Of a stretch of DNA of 64,000 bases, positions 45,755 to 54,207 are shown piece by piece. Origin of the DNA: Fidelibacterota bacterium (GTDB lineage Bacteria > Fidelibacterota > SORT01); the NCBI GenBank assembly GCA_022571215.1, contig JACZYG010000013.1, positions 1-64,000 of the forward strand. Reading direction: 5' to 3'. Position numbers and translations under genes: made by a program. The notes under the pieces were generated by a model, which had not been told where the DNA came from, searched no databases, and was given only the letters and a program-made list of their open reading frames with translations. Position 1 is the stretch's first letter. Every line of letters begins with the position of its first letter.

Positions 45755-47353
45755 TTAACTCAAGGAAATAAGCTGGGGAGCTCTGACCCAAATATGTTCA
45801 CTGCTGAGAATTCCTATCAAAACCACCGTTCCAAGCAGCTGCGCCGGCACAAGATGAGGAGCGAATAGCAGTAGTAATAGCGGTAATATCCTCCCGAATA
45901 TAATCGTTATCGAAAATTGCATTTTATATCTGCCTCTGGTAATTAAGTCTACAACCGCTTTTGTATCGGCGGTCTTGTGCGATCCGGTTAATTCAATAAT
46001 AAATAACCCTAAGTTAATTTCCAATAATGTCGCTATGACGAGGTTCAGTTCACTGTTGAACTCCCCTTTTAATATTCCGATTACCATGCTTCCCGCGATC
46101 GCGGAATGGATGAGCATTTGGACGGGAGCGATGGATGATTGCCAAAAATCTCTGCCCTTGGCTTGCGCAAAGAGAAATGAAGTGTAAACCGCTGATAACA
46201 CCGCGAATATTCCGCCCACAATTTTGAAGATTCCACTGCCTACGCCCAAATCCACATATACGTTTAAAAGTAATATGCTCATTATAAATCCGAAGAACGT
46301 TATAAAATATGCTCCTTTAACCAACCACGATTTCCATTGCGGACGCAGCAGCACATATAAGAAGCGTTTCGGTTGATCCAAATCCTTTACAAGAAGTCCG
46401 CCTGTGATCATTAAGAATGCCATTGAAGTCCAAAGAGATGACTCCATTAATCCATCATTTACGTTCACCCAACCGAAGAATTCGCTCAACACCAACATAA
46501 AGAACAATCCCGCTGAAATGGCTTTTGTCCATACATAAGCGGATACCTCCCATCCCCATAAAATACCTTTGCTCGGGCTGTCGTAAACAGTGCGGGAGTC
46601 ATCCGATTGAAGCCGGTCTAAAATTTCCTGACTGTTCCCACTCCCTTCGTATTTAGCGCCGGCTTCTATCGCCAACTGTATCAAGAGATCGTTAGGATCT
46701 TTCTCCCTGCTGCGTTCTTCCGCATAATGAGCGAAATGTCCCACGCCCTTATACTGCTCGCTCCAAAGATAATCATCGGTTTTTTTCGTCTCGCTCGGAT
46801 TTAAGGAGGCATCATCCCCGTCTAAATAAAACACGTTCGGGATGGTGCCCTTTTCAGGCTTGCGAACCGTAACATTTTCTTTGGCGATCAGCGCGGAGAT
46901 AGCCGAATTCGGGTCTGCCATGTCTCCGAATTCTATCGCCTCTACGGGACAAACAATAACGCAAGCCGGTTCCAATCCTCGTTCGAGTCTGTGAGCGCAA
47001 AAGTTGCACTTTTCCGCAACGTGAGTATCGGGATTGATATATAACGCATCATAAGGACACGCCTGCATACACGATTTGCAGCCGATACACCTGTCGGTGT
47101 CAAAATCAACTATTCCATTATCGAGATAATGCAGGGCGTTTGTAGGACAAATATCTATGCAGGGAGCGGCTTCACAATGATTGCAGCGAAGCACCGTAAA
47201 CATCCTTTTGCTGTTCGGGAATTGGCCGCTCTCTACATATTTAACCCAGGTACGGTTTACTCCTATAGGAATATCATGTTCGGACTTACATGCGACAGTG
47301 CATGCATGACATCCGATGCACTTCCTCCCATCCATTAAAAAGGCTAAGTTCAT
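45755..47353 (-). CDS. Fused iron-sulfur and membrane-anchor subunit, SoeB-SoeC-like
   Basis: A 532-aa protein. The start at 47353 is taken because ATG overlaps the previous stop (TAATG) and AGG lies upstream. Residues about 1-190 form a DmsB/NrfC-type ferredoxin with four cysteine groups (CIGCHACTVAC, CNHCEAAPC, CIGCKSCMQAC and CNFCAHRL). After an acidic linker, about 270-532 form an NrfD/DmsC-type quinol-binding membrane domain of about eight helices. The fusion joins electron transfer and quinone reduction in one chain; separate B and C subunits are usual. It works with the catalytic subunit at 42892..45750. Confidence 0.85.
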   Translation of the reverse strand: MNLAFLMDGRKCIGCHACTVACKSEHDIPIGVNRTWVKYVESGQFPNSKRMFTVLRCNHCEAAPCIDICPTNALHYLDNGIVDFDTDRCIGCKSCMQACPYDALYINPDTHVAEKCNFCAHRLERGLEPACVIVCPVEAIEFGDMADPNSAISALIAKENVTVRKPEKGTIPNVFYLDGDDASLNPSETKKTDDYLWSEQYKGVGHFAHYAEERSREKDPNDLLIQLAIEAGAKYEGSGNSQEILDRLQSDDSRTVYDSPSKGILWGWEVSAYVWTKAISAGLFFMLVLSEFFGWVNVNDGLMESSLWTSMAFLMITGGLLVKDLDQPKRFLYVLLRPQWKSWLVKGAYFITFFGFIMSILLLNVYVDLGVGSGIFKIVGGIFAVLSAVYTSFLFAQAKGRDFWQSSIAPVQMLIHSAIAGSMVIGILKGEFNSELNLVIATLLEINLGLFIIELTGSHKTADTKAVVDLITRGRYKMQFSITIIFGRILPLLLLLFAPHLVPAQLLGTVVLIGILSSEHIWVRAPQLISLS

Positions 47354-48366
47354 TAATCCTCTTTCGTCACGTTTTTTAGGAGTTTCGAGATTTCGCTTCC
47401 GATAGAACCTGGCATCGTCATATTTTTCATGAACGCCCACTTACCGGCGTCTTCAAAATAGACTTTCATCCTATACATCGCGTCAACGCTGCTCACGCTT
47501 ACGCCTTCATCGTTTGACTGCGCTACAACCTCTAACGGATAAGCTCCAGCATGCGCAATTCCGGCGCATTCGAAATCATTTCTCGAATCGTCTCCGCCCG
47601 CTCCGACTATATCAAATGATTTGCTGTCCATAGGTGTCCCGGTTACACCGAATATTACAGTGTCAAATCCGGGCAGATTCAACTCAAAGGCTAATTGTAT
47701 TCCCCATTTTTTTCCTTTATTGCCTAAACCCGACCTGACCTTTGCTGCTACATCCTCTAAATTACCGCCTTTGACAGTGACTATGGATTTAACCTTCCCG
47801 TCAAAATCTCCACCTGCCATAATACCCATAGTCCTTCCGATATATCCCTTTTTCCTCATCTGTCCATATTGTTTTGTGCTGACAGTTCCTTCGACATTCG
47901 CCGTAACAAGGTCTCTTAACTTTTCATGCTGCGCTTTGGAATTATCATCAAAAGATTCATCGTCCAGAAGCACGGTTCTGTCTAACGATTGATGATTAAC
48001 CAGAGAGACGTGAATTCCATTCTCATCCTCAAAAAGTATTACCCTGTCAACTGCCGAATACGGACCTGTTAACCTGTTTGCATTCATTATACTCGATACA
48101 AAGAGAGAATCATAAAGTATGAATACACGCGCCCGATAGCTGCAATCATTGGGAACGCCCGCATTAACCGTAGCAAGCAGTTCCCATTCTGAATTTCCGA
48201 TTCCGGTTAAAAGGCTGTCGGAAATCTGCTCGAAACCACCTTCAGCAGAGCGGATAACATATTCGTAGACACCTAACTTATCCTTGGCGAAAGAAGTGCC
48301 GACACTCAGGCTAAGAATACTTACGGAAACGATAATCAATAAGTAGCCATAATGACTTTTCTTCAT
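47353..48366 (-). CDS. Secreted protein of unknown function in the soe operon
   Basis: A 337-aa protein with a signal peptide (LLIIVSVSILSLSVGTSFA). The body is beta-rich, with SWELLATVNAGV-like strands near the N-terminus and several DUF302-like or SRPBCC-like strand patterns that are only suggestive. No CxxCH or lipobox is present; four scattered cysteines are not in a metal motif. I do not recognise it. Its stop overlaps the start of the Fe-S/membrane subunit by one base, so it is almost surely co-translated with the Soe-like enzyme, although that enzyme looks cytoplasmic. Confidence 0.7.
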   Translation of the reverse strand: MKKSHYGYLLIIVSVSILSLSVGTSFAKDKLGVYEYVIRSAEGGFEQISDSLLTGIGNSEWELLATVNAGVPNDCSYRARVFILYDSLFVSSIMNANRLTGPYSAVDRVILFEDENGIHVSLVNHQSLDRTVLLDDESFDDNSKAQHEKLRDLVTANVEGTVSTKQYGQMRKKGYIGRTMGIMAGGDFDGKVKSIVTVKGGNLEDVAAKVRSGLGNKGKKWGIQLAFELNLPGFDTVIFGVTGTPMDSKSFDIVGAGGDDSRNDFECAGIAHAGAYPLEVVAQSNDEGVSVSSVDAMYRMKVYFEDAGKWAFMKNMTMPGSIGSEISKLLKNVTKED

Positions 48367-48427
48367 TTCTCTACTCCTTTTGTTATTATTTACTTCTACT
48401 ATATATTGAACTTATCTATTATCGTTT

Positions 48428-49567
48428 TCATACACCCTGAGCGATCATAACAGGATGCTTCTGCTCTTCCTTCCGAACTGATTTTCGGAACCCGCCATTT
48501 CCAAGTCGGTAGTGAATTTCAGGTAAAAGTTTCATTCCTTCATCAAAATCAACAAGTCTATTAATCAGATAGAAGAGATACATCGTGCTTAACCAATTGG
48601 TAAATTCTCTCTTGGACGAAAGATGCTTTTTCATATTCAGGATTATCCATGAATAATGCTCCCACGTATCCAGGCAGCTGTCGCAAGAGCGGTTAATGCC
48701 CGTGCAGCATCTCCGGGTTGATTCCAAATCCGCGTTATACGCGCGAAAATGCGGATTATACGGATTTCCATTCTTGATCCGCTCCGAGTTCGCTTCATGG
48801 TTTACGCTAACGCTGGTACAGACTTCATGTCCCCACTTTTGACCATACAGCTCTCCTGTAGTGACGACCTCGCTCAGATAGGAACTCATGAGAATTTTGT
48901 CGGGGTATAGTTTTATCATCCTGTTTATTTCTTCTCTTACATCTTTAAATCCGCTTCGGTAATCCAACTCCCCGCCGATTCCAAGCATATCGCTGTAATA
49001 ATTGAACAATACATTGTTCCCGTTCTCGATACACTGCTCGACAACTCTCTCTATCTCATCAGCCCTGCCCGGAGCAACGGTGTAATACCAGAACGCGCGT
49101 GTGTCATCTTTATAATTCTTTAATGCGGTTCGGAAGATGTTGACATTTCCGCCGCCTCTCATCGTTCTGTCTGTTGCATGATCTCCCCAGATGGAAACTC
49201 CAATAGGCATTGACTCAAAGCCTTCATATGGAATTTTAACAAGTCCGTTCGTTGAGACATTTATGCGAAAATTCTCGTGCAGTTTTCTGAGCCGTCCTAA
49301 TTGAAGGCTTGGCTCGCCTCCGACAACAGTAATAAAATTCGTTCCCCTGTCCAGTTCCTTTTTTATAAACAAATCAAAATGTTCTTCATCTATAGGAGAT
49401 TTCGCGCTATCCATCCCTTCACTGAAGTAATAACAACCGGTACAGCGGATATTGCATTCGTGCGTAAGGTCAACCGATATTGACTTGATAGAACCTGCCT
49501 GCCGAATTTCTTTATACATTCGTTTCAGAAAAGGATCGCTTAAATATCGCTTGAGGTTTCTTATCAT
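48428..49567 (-). CDS. Radical-SAM protein with SPASM-like Cys cluster
   Basis: A 379-aa radical SAM enzyme. The start at 49567 is chosen because its ATG overlaps the previous stop (ATGA); the longer frame would cover 70 bases of the upstream gene. The [4Fe-4S]/SAM motif is CNIRCTGCYYF (CxxxCxxC). GGEPSLQLG is the GGE motif for SAM. C-terminal cysteines, RRCCTGINRSCDSCLDTWEHYSW, suggest an auxiliary cluster. It resembles HpnH/SPASM-type enzymes but no substrate can be given. Being within the lipoate-assembly block, it may have a role in LbpA maturation or a separate cofactor. Confidence 0.75.
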   Translation of the reverse strand: MIRNLKRYLSDPFLKRMYKEIRQAGSIKSISVDLTHECNIRCTGCYYFSEGMDSAKSPIDEEHFDLFIKKELDRGTNFITVVGGEPSLQLGRLRKLHENFRINVSTNGLVKIPYEGFESMPIGVSIWGDHATDRTMRGGGNVNIFRTALKNYKDDTRAFWYYTVAPGRADEIERVVEQCIENGNNVLFNYYSDMLGIGGELDYRSGFKDVREEINRMIKLYPDKILMSSYLSEVVTTGELYGQKWGHEVCTSVSVNHEANSERIKNGNPYNPHFRAYNADLESTRRCCTGINRSCDSCLDTWEHYSWIILNMKKHLSSKREFTNWLSTMYLFYLINRLVDFDEGMKLLPEIHYRLGNGGFRKSVRKEEQKHPVMIAQGV

Positions 49568-50538
49568 GCCGTAAGTTCCCTGTTCCATGCGCTCGTGGGA
49601 AGACCGCGAATTTCCAAACTGATCTGCTCCCATACGGAGCCGTTATATTGCTCTATTATTGAATCTCCTATGCGGTTATCAGTCGAGACAAAACATCCAC
49701 GATAACTATTTTCGCCGATATTTGACTCCTCGGCGTGAACAAACACATCCGCGGATATCTTCAACGGCTCATATCTTTCTTTACTGTTTTCAAATTCATA
49801 TACGAATTCTTCCGATGTAAGCTTATCAGCAAGCTCTTTAGAGAGCGCCGATTCAGCCGATGACAATTCTCCCTCCTCCAACGGACGGTCAAAAGCAATT
49901 GAAAACCGTTCGATCAATTTAGAAGTGACGTCCTCTATTTTTATTGATTCATCATGCTCCCAAATGGTTGTAATCCGTTCTCGAATTGCCTTATCGGCAA
50001 GAGGAAGAAAAGAGTCCCATGGCGTTTTCCAAAGCGACGTCATTGCTTCGAAATCAAAATCGAATAAAAAGTTACCGACGACAACGCTCGCTTCTCCTAT
50101 CTGACCTCCACCCGTCCCCGCAATACGTTTTCCGTCCACTTCAATTTCGTTCACTCCTTTCAAGAGAGCGCTGAACCCGAACTCTTTCAGAGTTTCTACA
50201 GGAGCGGAAAGCATCATGGAGTAAATCCTTGAAAACTTCCCGGGCAATGCGTTCCGGTGGAAAATAGATTGATAAAGGAGTTGATTTTCATCCATGTACG
50301 TAGTTCCGCCGCCTAATTTCCTACGAACAATAGGCAGTCCCCTTTTTTCGCATTCATCTCTGTCGATGATCGAGTCGGTTGACTGATGAAATCCCACGCA
50401 GATATAAGGCGATTCAGCCCTGTTGATAATAATCGTATCAGCGGTCGTATCATCCATCAATTCCGCCACGGCATGGTACGCCGACTGTGTCTCAACGGAA
50501 TTGATCATACCCATATTCAGTAATCTTATCGGTTTCAT
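49564..50538 (-). CDS. Lipoate-protein ligase-like protein, second copy
   Basis: A 324-aa BPL/LplA-family protein. It has RRKLGGGTTYMDENQLLYQ (the RR-x-x-GGG motif for lipoyl-AMP) and EIEVDGKRIAGTGGGQIG with the conserved lysine. The C-terminal third is an accessory domain. It is clearly diverged from the ligase at 52634..53752. Possible roles are octanoyl or lipoyl transfer (amidotransferase) or ligation to another apo-protein. It overlaps the next radical-SAM gene by 4 nt and follows the LipS-type gene by 13 nt. Confidence 0.82.
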   Translation of the reverse strand: MKPIRLLNMGMINSVETQSAYHAVAELMDDTTADTIIINRAESPYICVGFHQSTDSIIDRDECEKRGLPIVRRKLGGGTTYMDENQLLYQSIFHRNALPGKFSRIYSMMLSAPVETLKEFGFSALLKGVNEIEVDGKRIAGTGGGQIGEASVVVGNFLFDFDFEAMTSLWKTPWDSFLPLADKAIRERITTIWEHDESIKIEDVTSKLIERFSIAFDRPLEEGELSSAESALSKELADKLTSEEFVYEFENSKERYEPLKISADVFVHAEESNIGENSYRGCFVSTDNRIGDSIIEQYNGSVWEQISLEIRGLPTSAWNRELTA

Positions 50539-50551
50539 CAGGTTTTACCTA

Positions 50552-51643
50552 TCATGCTGTGATTATGTCGCTCAATTGCATCTCTTTCCGAATCAGTTCC
50601 AAGTCCTTAGAGTTCGGCTTAAAAGGATAGTCTCTATACTCTTCTCCCGGACGATAAGAACCGCATGGTCTGTTACATGCCATGACTCCGTCCCGGTCCG
50701 GACAGCCGTCGGTCATAAAAGCATCTCCTTCTTCGATAGCCTTATCTACCTCTTTTAACGGGCTGCCGACATGTGAAATGAATCCATTCTCATCAAACTC
50801 AATTGCCTCTCTCGGCAATCTGTTTTTTTCTATCAACTGCTTCACCAGTTGAATTCGGCGGTGTCTGTCTATCGGTTGCCTTTCTAAATCCTGCATCGCG
50901 GTTCCGGGTTCCGGGTTAAATGAAAACAAATACGCGGATATTTGGTCTTTTTTACATTTATAAAACACATTTACCAGGTCTTTGTCTGTCTCACCCAATC
51001 CGATGATAATATGGCAATTGACCCTGTAAGGACCGTACATCTCCCTCGCTATATAAGTAATTTCCCAGTGGTAATCCCAATCATGCGGCCCCTTCGCTCC
51101 TTTTCCGCGCGTATTGTAAAAAACCTCTTCATTCGCAGCATCCATCCCGATACCGATAATATCAGCCCCCGCCTCTTTTATTTCCGCAAGGATTTCTCTG
51201 TCCATCAAAGTCGCCGTTATCAAAGCTGAAATCGGCACTTCCGGCGCCGCATCATGAACCATCTTCGTCATCGTAAGAAGGTCTTCGTTAGCTCTGCCAT
51301 CCTGCACCTGGGCAATGCAAACCCTGCCGACTCCTCCGTTCGCTTCCCGCTCGGCAATTTTTTCCGCCACTAACGGAGTCGGATACAAGGGCCAGTCAAC
51401 CCTGATAAAAGAGTTCAGCTCGGCAATACCCGGACGTTCTCTCGCCAATCCGCAGTAGCTGCAATTCGCGAAACATCCTTCAGGATAATTCTGAAGCAGA
51501 TTGATACAACCGCAATTGCACCGATGCAGACGACCCGGTTTAAGTCCCAGCTCCATAGCCGCCGCCGCGCTGATTCGGACGTAATCAGGACTCAATTTCG
51601 TAGATTCCGAGCGTTCTGTCATCGTTAGTATATCTGTTGTCAT
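50552..51643 (-). CDS. LipS-type radical-SAM sulfur-insertion protein, BioB-like
   Basis: A 363-aa radical SAM enzyme related to biotin and lipoyl synthases. The SAM cluster motif is CFANCSYCGL (CxxxCxxC), with an unusual upstream CNCGC and a C-terminal Cys motif CNRPCGSY. ALEFDENG-like and HIIIGLGETD-type strands match the TIM barrel. In the lipoate-assembly route linked to sHdr clusters, two radical-SAM proteins (LipS1 and LipS2) insert the two sulfurs into the octanoyl chain on LbpA. This is one of the pair; I do not assign which one. Confidence 0.82.
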   Translation of the reverse strand: MTTDILTMTERSESTKLSPDYVRISAAAAMELGLKPGRLHRCNCGCINLLQNYPEGCFANCSYCGLARERPGIAELNSFIRVDWPLYPTPLVAEKIAEREANGGVGRVCIAQVQDGRANEDLLTMTKMVHDAAPEVPISALITATLMDREILAEIKEAGADIIGIGMDAANEEVFYNTRGKGAKGPHDWDYHWEITYIAREMYGPYRVNCHIIIGLGETDKDLVNVFYKCKKDQISAYLFSFNPEPGTAMQDLERQPIDRHRRIQLVKQLIEKNRLPREAIEFDENGFISHVGSPLKEVDKAIEEGDAFMTDGCPDRDGVMACNRPCGSYRPGEEYRDYPFKPNSKDLELIRKEMQLSDIITA

Positions 51644-51666
51644 ATCAATTCTTTCAAAGGTTTAAA

Positions 51667-52641
51667 TTACCAGGTAACTCCGCAACAAGCGTTAATATAT
51701 AAAGGCTCTAATCCTATTCTCTCAGAATAACTTACGATACCGTCAGCGGGATAGGCAATTCCGTTTAATCCTGCTTCAACCGCTAATTTGTCTATCTGGA
51801 ATTTTATCGGACCGAGCGGTTTAGCGCATCCGAGCATAACAGGCGTTTGTTTCATAGATAAGCGAGCGGTCTGGAAAAAATTACCGATCTCGCTCAATTC
51901 AGGCGGTGTGACCCCTGCCATCGGAGTACCCGAAATAGGCATCAGTATCACTAATACCAAACTCTTCAACGCGTGCCTTTGAATCATTTCCAACGCGTTC
52001 CACTCTCCCTTCATCTCCCCGAAATAGTGACCGATAATTATATGCGGAATCGCAGGCACACTATATTTTTCAAGCAGCTCAAGTGCTTTTTCATAATCAT
52101 CCGGCGACCGGTCCAGATGATAAACATCTCTGATGGTATCCCGGTCTCCAATGATGTCCAACATCGCCCCGTCTATATCTATATCCCCTAATGCCGCGCA
52201 GGTTTCTTCATCGGGTATTCCTACGTGTACCCGTATGACCATACCGAGTTCTTCTCTAATCCGTTTCAAATCTTTCATATGTTCTTTTAGCGGAACCCTG
52301 CCTTTTAGATCGCTGCCACCTGATATGAGCACGCCGCGCGCGCCGTCGTTTGCAAGATTAACGCAAGTTTCATACAAAGAAAGTTTGGATGCGGGCAGGT
52401 CGACCATACCGTCAAGCACCTTAGTCTGACAATGCTCACAATTAAGCGCGCACGCAGAACCCGTCACGCTCACCGATACAAATTCCGTCATAGAACCTTT
52501 GACTTCCGAAGTGTTATGCAGTTTGAGTCCGGGCATATGGAAACTGATTTCGTCTGGGAAATTTGCCCGCCTGACAGCTAAACAAGACGCGTCTACCCGG
52601 AATTCCGGCTCAGGAGTTAGTATAGCCACAGCTTCAGACAT
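51667..52641 (-). CDS. LipS-type radical-SAM sulfur-insertion protein, partner
   Basis: A 324-aa radical SAM enzyme. ATG 52641 is chosen as start, overlapping the ligase stop by 8 nt; the longer frame is less likely. The cluster motif is CALNCEHCQ (CxxxCxxC), followed by LISGGSDLKGRVP, and the C-terminus ends in ACCGVTW with vicinal cysteines. It forms the LipS1/LipS2 pair with the protein at 50552..51643, replacing the single lipoyl synthase LipA for lipoate made on LbpA. Confidence 0.8.
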   Translation of the reverse strand: MSEAVAILTPEPEFRVDASCLAVRRANFPDEISFHMPGLKLHNTSEVKGSMTEFVSVSVTGSACALNCEHCQTKVLDGMVDLPASKLSLYETCVNLANDGARGVLISGGSDLKGRVPLKEHMKDLKRIREELGMVIRVHVGIPDEETCAALGDIDIDGAMLDIIGDRDTIRDVYHLDRSPDDYEKALELLEKYSVPAIPHIIIGHYFGEMKGEWNALEMIQRHALKSLVLVILMPISGTPMAGVTPPELSEIGNFFQTARLSMKQTPVMLGCAKPLGPIKFQIDKLAVEAGLNGIAYPADGIVSYSERIGLEPLYINACCGVTW

Positions 52642-53752
52642 GAGCGTCCGGTGTGACGAAGCAGCCATAAGGGTCAGAAGTTTCAACACTTTTTTGAGAA
52701 GCGTTTTTCACCGCTTTTTGCACCGCAGCTATAATTTCTGAAGATGAAATCATAGAAAGTTCGTCTGTTCTTTCACTAAACACACGGCTTAGAGTATTGT
52801 GTATTTTTTTCTCGTCAGCTGAATGCCAATAGAGGCTCTGTTCAAGATCCGCCAATGCCTGTTCCGCTGCGTAAAAATCTCCGCCGATATGCGCTTTCTT
52901 TATGGTTCTTCCGGACAGCTCAACCGATACTTCGATGAACCCGCCATTCGTTTTTAATTTTGCCGTTCCGTCAGATTCGTTACTTTTTGATTTTTGGTAG
53001 ACCCATTCACTATTCAAATATTTTTCACTCTCAAGCTTTGCCGCGGCGCGCAATTCTTCAACGGCGTATTCGTCATCTACCAATGCAACCCCGAAAACAG
53101 CTGAAAATCCCTTTGCTAAATTAGAACTGAATTCATTCACGGAAATATCATTTGAAAGAAGTTTTCTCAGTGTGGTCACCCTGCCTGATACCATTCTGAC
53201 GGTTTTTTCGTTCAGATTCTTGAAAGGCGTCTTCAGCACGTTCAACATAAGTTCAATATCCAGATCGACTAATATAGAAGCGTGAAAAAGTATTCCCCCG
53301 GTGCTTGTACGATGTAGTCCCAAGCCGGCGATTTTTCTTCCATCAACTTCAATGTCGTTCTTACCCCTGAAAGACGATTCTATCCCCAGACTTTTTAATG
53401 TAAACGTTATACCCTGCGAAAATTTTTCCATAATGTTACGCGCTTTATAGTAGCTGTCATTTTTACTCCCTTTGAGCGTAAGCGCCACTCCCATTTGATT
53501 CTCACCCATGATTATAGCGCCGCCGCCTGTTGGTCGCCGGTTGATACGGATCCCGTTTTCGCTGCAAAACCCGATATTCAGTTCATTCTGAATTGTTTGA
53601 AATCTTCCCACAAGGGCAGAGTGGGATTCATACGTATAGAGTCGCAATGTTGGCGGAGATTCTCCTTTTCCAACTCTTAGCGCGGCTGTCTCGTCAGAAG
53701 CTAATCCGAAACTGTCGCTGACACCCTCCTGATTGATTAAGCGCCACTCCAT
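52634..53752 (-). CDS. Lipoate-protein ligase of the sHdr type (sLpl)
   Basis: A 372-aa LplA-family ligase with an N-terminal catalytic domain: RRPTGGGAIIMGENQMGVA and EVDGRKIAGLGLHRT with the catalytic lysine. A C-terminal accessory domain (about 260-350) follows, as in sLpl(AB). It would attach octanoate or lipoate to Lys71 of LbpA, encoded just upstream. ATG at 53752 overlaps the LbpA stop by one base (TGATG), giving tight coupling of modifier and substrate. The TTG at 53755 is an unlikely alternative start. Confidence 0.86.
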   Translation of the reverse strand: MEWRLINQEGVSDSFGLASDETAALRVGKGESPPTLRLYTYESHSALVGRFQTIQNELNIGFCSENGIRINRRPTGGGAIIMGENQMGVALTLKGSKNDSYYKARNIMEKFSQGITFTLKSLGIESSFRGKNDIEVDGRKIAGLGLHRTSTGGILFHASILVDLDIELMLNVLKTPFKNLNEKTVRMVSGRVTTLRKLLSNDISVNEFSSNLAKGFSAVFGVALVDDEYAVEELRAAAKLESEKYLNSEWVYQKSKSNESDGTAKLKTNGGFIEVSVELSGRTIKKAHIGGDFYAAEQALADLEQSLYWHSADEKKIHNTLSRVFSERTDELSMISSSEIIAAVQKAVKNASQKSVETSDPYGCFVTPDAHV

Positions 53753-54195
53753 CAATCGAACAAATTTTCTTTTTCATATCGTTTGACCTCGGCAATTGAC
53801 CATTCTATAATCGCTTCACGTGATATTAGGGATTGTGATTCCGAATCCCAATCTGTAGGAGTCAATTTCATTAACCAGCCTCCCTCATAAGGATGTTCGT
53901 TTATCAGATGCGGATTAGGTTCCACACTCTCGTTCAGCGAAGAAATCACTCCGGAAACCGGAGAGAAAATTTCCGTGGTCATTTTTGCGGATTCAAGGCT
54001 TCCGAAAGTCTCTCCTTTTTTGACCGTAGTCCCCACCTCCTTTAAAGACAGATAAGCGATTTCACCGAGCGAATCAAGAGCAAGAGCGTCTATCCCAACC
54101 GTCACCTCACCATTGTCGTTCTTTTTTGCCCACATATGATTTGAAGAATGATAATGTAAGTCTAAAGGGAATTCCATATTTTTATTTTCGTCCAT
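53752..54195 (-). CDS. lbpA: Lipoate-binding protein LbpA (GcvH-like)
   Basis: A 147-aa GcvH-fold protein. The lipoylation site lies in GSLESAKMTTEIFSPVSG, with Lys71 as the predicted lipoyl lysine. No glycine-cleavage genes (gcvT, gcvP) are present. Together with sHdr genes on one side and a ligase plus LipS-type genes on the other, this identifies it as LbpA, the sulfur-carrying cofactor protein of the sHdr pathway, and not glycine-cleavage H protein. The C-terminus is acidic/aromatic (EWSIAEVKRYEKENLFD). It has ribosome site AAAGGAAGAAG. Confidence 0.92.
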   Translation of the reverse strand: MDENKNMEFPLDLHYHSSNHMWAKKNDNGEVTVGIDALALDSLGEIAYLSLKEVGTTVKKGETFGSLESAKMTTEIFSPVSGVISSLNESVEPNPHLINEHPYEGGWLMKLTPTDWDSESQSLISREAIIEWSIAEVKRYEKENLFD

Positions 54196-54207
54196 ACTTC
54201 TTCCTTT

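Noticed and set aside
53752-54195. Glycine-cleavage H protein
   Set aside because: No gcvT or gcvP nearby. Context of sHdr, ligase and LipS genes points to LbpA.
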